Under the pieces are notes generated by a model that made no database searches, was not told where the DNA came from, and was given only the letters and a program-made list of their open reading frames with translations. From Rhodococcus sp. WMMA185 (GTDB lineage: Bacteria > Actinomycetota > Actinomycetes > Mycobacteriales > Mycobacteriaceae), in assembly GCF_001767395.1 (NCBI RefSeq), contig NZ_CP017014.1, positions 1,302,001-1,366,000 of the forward strand: DNA of 64,000 nucleotides, given 5' to 3'. Within the stretch, counting starts at the first letter, position 1; each line of letters starts with the position of its first letter. Positions 60,583 through 64,000 of this stretch are shown in pieces. The position numbers and the translations under genes are program-made.

Positions 60583-61461
60583 ATGAGTTCCACCCGAGGC
60601 GGCCGACCCGGACGCACGGTCCGGTCGGCCACTTTCGCGTCCGGGCTGCTAGGCGCGGCGCACACGCTTCGCGAGGCCGGGGAGTCCGTCGCGGATGCGG
60701 CTCTGCGGTGGCGTGATCCGCGGGAACGTTTACTGCGAAAGAAGCGACGGGCGCGGCGGCGCGCCCGTCGCTTCGGTGTCTTGTCGGGGCTATCCGTCAT
60801 CGGACTCATAGGTCTCGCCCTGCTATCCGCACCGGAGTGGTCGATGCTCATGGCAGGTGGGGGCGCAGTGGTTTTCGCGGTTCCCGCGGTGATCGCCGTC
60901 GGCAGTTGGCGCAGACTCGACTCGGTGACGTTGCCCCCGGGTCTTCCGGCACGTCGTGCGCTTCCGGATCCGGCATCGGTTGCCCGGGAGCCGATGGAAC
61001 GACTCGTGCGTAGTGAGCGAGCTCTCTACGGCGTACTCGGCGTGCTCTCACGCGCGGGAGCGGTTGATGCCGAGAGCATCGAGGACATCGATTCGACGGC
61101 CCGCTCCGCCGCGCAGGTTCTCGAGGCGGTGGCCGTCGATATCACCGCGATGGAGAATGCCACAAGCGGTGGCAGGGCGGCATCCGAGTCCTTGAGTCGT
61201 GCAATCGAGTCCGCGGCAGGGCAACTCGATGACGGTGTAGGACAGTTCGAGAAGTTCGTTGCCGCAGCCGCCGAAGTCGCCGCTCCGAGAGCGCCAGGCG
61301 ATGTCGCTGGGCTCGCCGCTGGTGATGTCGGTGGGCTCGCCACTGGTGATATCGGTGGGCTAGCCCACGTGCAAGCCGAACTCGTGTCGGCCACGGAGAA
61401 ACTCTCCGGACTGGCTGCGGCACTCGGTGAGATCGACGACATAGTCCGCAGATACCGCTGA
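60583..61461 (+). CDS. PspM-like membrane protein
   Basis: A 292-aa protein following pspA by 16 bp. An Arg-rich cytosolic N-terminus (RKKRRARRRARRF) leads into two membrane helices (GVLSGLSVIGLIGLALLSAP and SMLMAGGGAVVFAVPAVIAVGSW), then a long helical domain. A 24-bp in-frame repeat at 61297-61368 encodes GDVAGLAA/GDVGGLAT/GDIGGLAH. By position and topology it matches the PspM partner that holds PspA at the membrane in mycobacteria. No PspN-type gene follows. It is convergent with ecfT, two bases apart. Confidence 0.85.
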   Translation: MSSTRGGRPGRTVRSATFASGLLGAAHTLREAGESVADAALRWRDPRERLLRKKRRARRRARRFGVLSGLSVIGLIGLALLSAPEWSMLMAGGGAVVFAVPAVIAVGSWRRLDSVTLPPGLPARRALPDPASVAREPMERLVRSERALYGVLGVLSRAGAVDAESIEDIDSTARSAAQVLEAVAVDITAMENATSGGRAASESLSRAIESAAGQLDDGVGQFEKFVAAAAEVAAPRAPGDVAGLAAGDVGGLATGDIGGLAHVQAELVSATEKLSGLAAALGEIDDIVRRYR

Positions 61462-61463
61462 CG

Positions 61464-62069
61464 TCAGTCGTCGACGCCGCGGGCGGCGAGTGCTTCACCC
61501 ATGGCGTCGGCTGTCATCAGCGTGCTCACGACCACGGGTACAGCCAGTGCCCGCAGGGAAAATCCGAGTCCCCGTGATTTCCGCGCCTCCTCGACGCGCC
61601 GGACGATTCCGGACATCAGGGGAATGCAGCGGATGGTCATGGCCAGCACCAGCGCGACGCGGTCCGGGTTCACGCCGAGCCGGCGCAGCGGCCTCGCGGC
61701 GGTCGTGATTGCGTCGAGCATGTCGGTGACCCGAGTCGTCAGGCTGAGCAGGGCCGCGGCTGCCACCGACAGTAGGATCGTGCCGCACACGATGACGGCG
61801 CGCACCCATCCACTGAACACCACCTGGAACACGCCGATCACGATCAGCATCCACAGCAGTGGGCGCAGCTGCGATGCCGCCGCGCGGATCGGAATCCGCG
61901 CAGCGGCGTACGCGCCCACCAGAATCAGCGCAGCGGGCACGAGATGCCAGGGCTCGCGGACGAGGACGGTCAGGGCGACGATGCCCGCGACGAGGGCGAC
62001 GACCTTCGGACCGGCGCCGAGTCGGTGCAAGGCCGTGTTGCCGGGGTGGTAGAGCCCGAGGCTGCTCAT
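61464..62069 (-). CDS. ECF transporter T component (BioN-like)
   Basis: The 201-aa transmembrane coupling subunit of an energy-coupling-factor transporter. About five helices are visible, and the cytosolic coupling helices carry the family Ala-Arg-Gly-type motif: MTIRCIPLMSGIVRRVEEARKSRGLGF, then EALAARGVDD near the end. Its ATG overlaps the ecfA stop (ATGA). With the upstream ATPase and BioY it forms a complete biotin uptake system. Confidence 0.9.
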   Translation of the reverse strand: MSSLGLYHPGNTALHRLGAGPKVVALVAGIVALTVLVREPWHLVPAALILVGAYAAARIPIRAAASQLRPLLWMLIVIGVFQVVFSGWVRAVIVCGTILLSVAAAALLSLTTRVTDMLDAITTAARPLRRLGVNPDRVALVLAMTIRCIPLMSGIVRRVEEARKSRGLGFSLRALAVPVVVSTLMTADAMGEALAARGVDD

Positions 62070-62746
62070 CGAACCAGATTCCGGTAGAAATCGATCGACG
62101 TGCTCGGTGCTCCGTCCGCCGCGACCCGTCCTTCGTCTACAACGAGCACCCGGTCGAACGAGTCGAGAAACTCGAGGTGGTGGGTCACGACGATCGCTTG
62201 CTGGGGCAGCTGTTCGAATCTCTCGGCGACGATGCGGGCATTGCGGAGATCGAGCAGGGTGGTCGGCTCGTCGGCGACCAGCACCTCTGGTTCGGTGACC
62301 ATTACCGCGGCAAGGGCGAGGAGTTGCTTCTGCCCGCCAGAGAGCAGGTGGGTCGGATGGTCCGCGTGGTCGGCAAGCCCGAACTGTTCGAGTACCCGGG
62401 TGACACGATCGGCGCGGGCGGCCTTGTTCAGGGAGGTCCGGCGAAGGGAGAATCCGACGTCCTCGGCCACCGTGGGCATGATGATCTGATGGTTGGGGTC
62501 GGTGAAGACGAAGCCCACCTTATTTCGCACCTGTCGGCCGCGTCGGGCGGTGTCGAGGCCGTCGACGGTCACCGTGCCTTCCGACGGTACGACAAGCCCG
62601 TTGATCATGCGGGCCAGCGTCGACTTGCCCCCGCCGTTCGCTCCGACGATTCCGATTCGATGCTCGTCGAGGGTCAGGTCGATATCCTCGAGAACTGTTC
62701 GCTCGCCGTAGGCGTGCCGGACGCCGCGGAACTGGATGTCACTCAT
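62066..62746 (-). CDS. ECF transporter ATPase (BioM-like)
   Basis: A 226-aa ABC ATPase: Walker A GANGGGKST (about 35-43), Q-loop FTDPNHQIIMPTVAEDVGF, signature LLSGGQKQLLALAAV, Walker B VLVADEPTTLLD, switch His in VVTHHLE. The Q-loop and LLDLRNARIV-type helix are typical of EcfA proteins. Energises biotin import with the T component and BioY. A tandem-repeat gap of 101 bp separates it from bioY, so it is probably the same transcript. Confidence 0.92.
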   Translation of the reverse strand: MSDIQFRGVRHAYGERTVLEDIDLTLDEHRIGIVGANGGGKSTLARMINGLVVPSEGTVTVDGLDTARRGRQVRNKVGFVFTDPNHQIIMPTVAEDVGFSLRRTSLNKAARADRVTRVLEQFGLADHADHPTHLLSGGQKQLLALAAVMVTEPEVLVADEPTTLLDLRNARIVAERFEQLPQQAIVVTHHLEFLDSFDRVLVVDEGRVAADGAPSTSIDFYRNLVR

Positions 62747-62750
62747 CGCG

Positions 62751-62838
62751 CTGGTTGCCCGCTACCCATTGCCGCTGGTCGCCCGCTACCCATTGCCGCT
62801 GGTCGCCCGCTACCCATTGCCGCTGGTCGCTCATTGCC
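62751..62838. repeat. 24-bp tandem repeat between bioY and ecfA
   Basis: Copies start at 62751, 62775, 62799 and 62823 (partial). The unit begins CTGGTCGCCCGCTACCCATT and ends GCCG; the first copy has one substitution. It fills almost the whole bioY-ecfA gap, ending five bases from the ecfA start codon, so it also lies in the ecfA ribosome-binding region. Confidence 0.9.
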
Positions 62839-62847
62839 GCCGACCTC

Positions 62848-63447
62848 CTAGCGAATCTCGGCCTTGGCCGTGCGAAAGGCGCTGGCAGTGTCACTCGACA
62901 GTGCGGGGTAGGCCCGATGGACCTGCGAAGCCACGAGTGCGGCGATGACCGCCTTGATCACATCTCCCGGAACGAATGTGGCGTTCGCCGTAACGGCCTG
63001 CCACAGCGTGAGGTCCGCCCGCATCATCAGCCCGACCAGGCCGAAGGCGTACAGGATGACGATTCCGCCGAAGATGTTGATCGCGATCCCGGGGACGACC
63101 CGGTAGCGGGGCAGGAGCCGGAACGTCAGCCAGCCGATGACGGCGGCTGCGGGTATCCACCCGATGAGGAATCCCGCTGTGGGCCCGGCCAGCGACGTGA
63201 GTGTGGTGCGCCCGCCTGCGAGCACCGGGAGCACGAGCCCCAGCGCTACAACGGTCACTACCGCAAGCACTCCTTTTCGGGGGCCGAGTAGTGCGCCGGC
63301 GAGCATGACGCCCAGCGTCTGCAAGGTGATCGGGACACCGGAACTGCCGATGTTGATTGTTCCGGGCAAGCCCAGCGCCACGATCAACGCCGCGAAGACC
63401 GCGACGTGGGCAAGGCCGCGTGCAGAGAGCGGGGATGTCGACGACAC
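62848..63447 (-). CDS. bioY: Biotin transporter substrate-binding subunit BioY
   Basis: A 199-aa S component with about six helices. It has GLPGTINIGSSGVPITLQTLGVMLAGALLGPRKGVLAVVTVVALGLVLPVLAGGRT, TAGFLIGWIPAAAVIGWL and FVPGDVIKAVIAALVASQVHRAYPAL, the conserved biotin-site and C-terminal signatures. The GTG start (63447) opens VSSTSPLSARGLAHVAVFAAL. The 244-bp region upstream has TGAAC-N7-GTTTA at 63476-63492, which may be a regulator site but is not a clear BioQ match. Confidence 0.93.
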   Translation of the reverse strand: MSSTSPLSARGLAHVAVFAALIVALGLPGTINIGSSGVPITLQTLGVMLAGALLGPRKGVLAVVTVVALGLVLPVLAGGRTTLTSLAGPTAGFLIGWIPAAAVIGWLTFRLLPRYRVVPGIAINIFGGIVILYAFGLVGLMMRADLTLWQAVTANATFVPGDVIKAVIAALVASQVHRAYPALSSDTASAFRTAKAEIR

Positions 63448-63691
63448 GGTTGGGGTGCTCCTCTTCGTGCTTGGCTGAACCCGCCGAGTTTACGTCAGGA
63501 GACAAGCATCACTTCACGGGCTGGTCATCTGGGTCAAACGGTCTGGGGGAGAACCCTGATCTTTTCCTGATTTTTGCCGTGGCCTCGTGCTTTGCGCGAG
63601 CCGGCGTGGAAGGCTGGTGTGAGCACCCGATAACTCGAGCCGACGACGTGTCAGGCGAGGATCTGATCGGGGAGATGAGGAGGAGGCAGTC

Positions 63692-63862
63692 GTGCTTTGG
63701 AAGATTCTGCTGGCGATCGTGGTGATCTGGTTCGCGCTCGCCGTCGTCGGTGCACTCACCAAGGCACTGTTCTCGATCCTTCTGGTCGGTGCCGTGGTGT
63801 TCGGTCTGTACCTACTGTTCAAGGCGATGACCGGATCCGGAAACAAGTCGAGCGTGCGCTGA
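63692..63862 (+). CDS. 56-residue membrane protein
   Basis: Short gene read directly from the sequence: GTG at 63692 preceded by AGGAGGAGG five bases away. The product MLWKILLAIVVIWFALAVVG, then ALTKALFSILLVGAVVFGLY and LLFKAMTGSGNKSSVR, is two hydrophobic helices with a basic cytosolic tail. No homology is claimed. The strong ribosome site and high third-position GC support translation. It lies alone downstream of the bioY promoter region. Confidence 0.75.
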   Translation: MLWKILLAIVVIWFALAVVGALTKALFSILLVGAVVFGLYLLFKAMTGSGNKSSVR

Positions 63863-63870
63863 ATCAACTC

Positions 63871-64000
63871 ATGGAGCCTTCCTCAGCTCCATGGAGCCGA
63901 ACAGCAGGCGTGATGCAGCGAGGTCCACAGGCGGTGATCGGCCCCGAGTGGCACGCGCCCAGGCCGGGCGAGGGGCTGCCTGCGGCAGCTTCCCAACACC
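63871..64000. other. Right edge: possible gene start, unresolved
   Basis: The forward frame from ATG 63871 stays open to the edge (MEPSSAPWSRTAGVMQRGPQ followed by AVIGPEWHAPRPGEGLP), but no ribosome site precedes it, and the minus strand is also open. GC at third positions is high in the forward frame from about 63910. I cannot decide whether a gene begins here. Confidence 0.2.

Noticed and set aside
63476..63492. BioQ operator upstream of bioY
   Set aside because: TGAAC-N7-GTTTA has an imperfect arm and wrong spacing compared with the BioQ palindromes I know; too weak to call.

Overview
The window is high-GC, densely coded chromosomal DNA from a mycolic-acid actinobacterium, most probably Rhodococcus. 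The assignment rests on three things: mycothione reductase (mycothiol metabolism), heavy use of GTG/TTG starts with 4-base stop/start overlaps (GTGA, ATGA), and a gene order that, as I remember it, follows the Mycobacterium tuberculosis block from about Rv2862c down to Rv2743c. The species cannot be fixed from this sequence alone. I see no insertion sequence, prophage, CRISPR array, rRNA or tRNA; this is core chromosome.

Layout. 1-8.6 kb: partial minus-strand hypothetical gene, map, cobQ, a weak alpha/beta-hydrolase-like gene, a minus-strand operon (lipase-like hydrolase, mtr, YnfA-type membrane protein), then mqo. 8.6-15.2 kb: a 25-bp tandem repeat, a GNAT gene, a cobalamin riboswitch and the B12/siroheme cluster it probably controls (chelatase AAA/VWA protein, cobO, cobB, cobE-like, cobA/cysG). 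15.2-24.8 kb: efpA, yaaA, proS, an acyl-CoA dehydrogenase, a CIRCE-preceded small heat-shock gene, a hydrolase, an FHA-HTH regulator, and a ferritin-like/lipoprotein pair. 25-39.7 kb: translation and RNA block (rimP, nusA, ylxR, infB, DUF503, rbfA, DHH phosphoesterase, metallophosphoesterase, pptT, truB, DtxR-type regulator on the minus strand, ribF, rpsO, pnp). 39.9-55.7 kb: LCP protein, M16 peptidase, alcohol dehydrogenase, dapB, small membrane and flavodoxin-like genes, a YcaQ-like protein, SRPBCC and ribbon-helix-helix genes, then thyX-dapA-rnj, a TIGR03085 gene and ftsK. 55.7-64 kb: Mn2+ riboswitch plus terC, YCII gene, argA-like GNAT, pgsA, cinA-type gene, the clgR-pspA-pspM envelope-stress module, a biotin ECF transporter on the minus strand, and a 56-residue membrane protein.

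The gene content is mostly familiar. The interesting signal is regulatory or in small elements: two riboswitches, a CIRCE operator, three phased TGACGTCA palindromes at an RHH gene, a metal-regulator operator, a textbook ECF-sigma promoter before clgR, a structured pspA leader, a 44-bp perfect palindrome, two small genes, and repeated short tandem repeats (15-27 bp) inside and between genes. I found no convincing wholly new multi-gene system.
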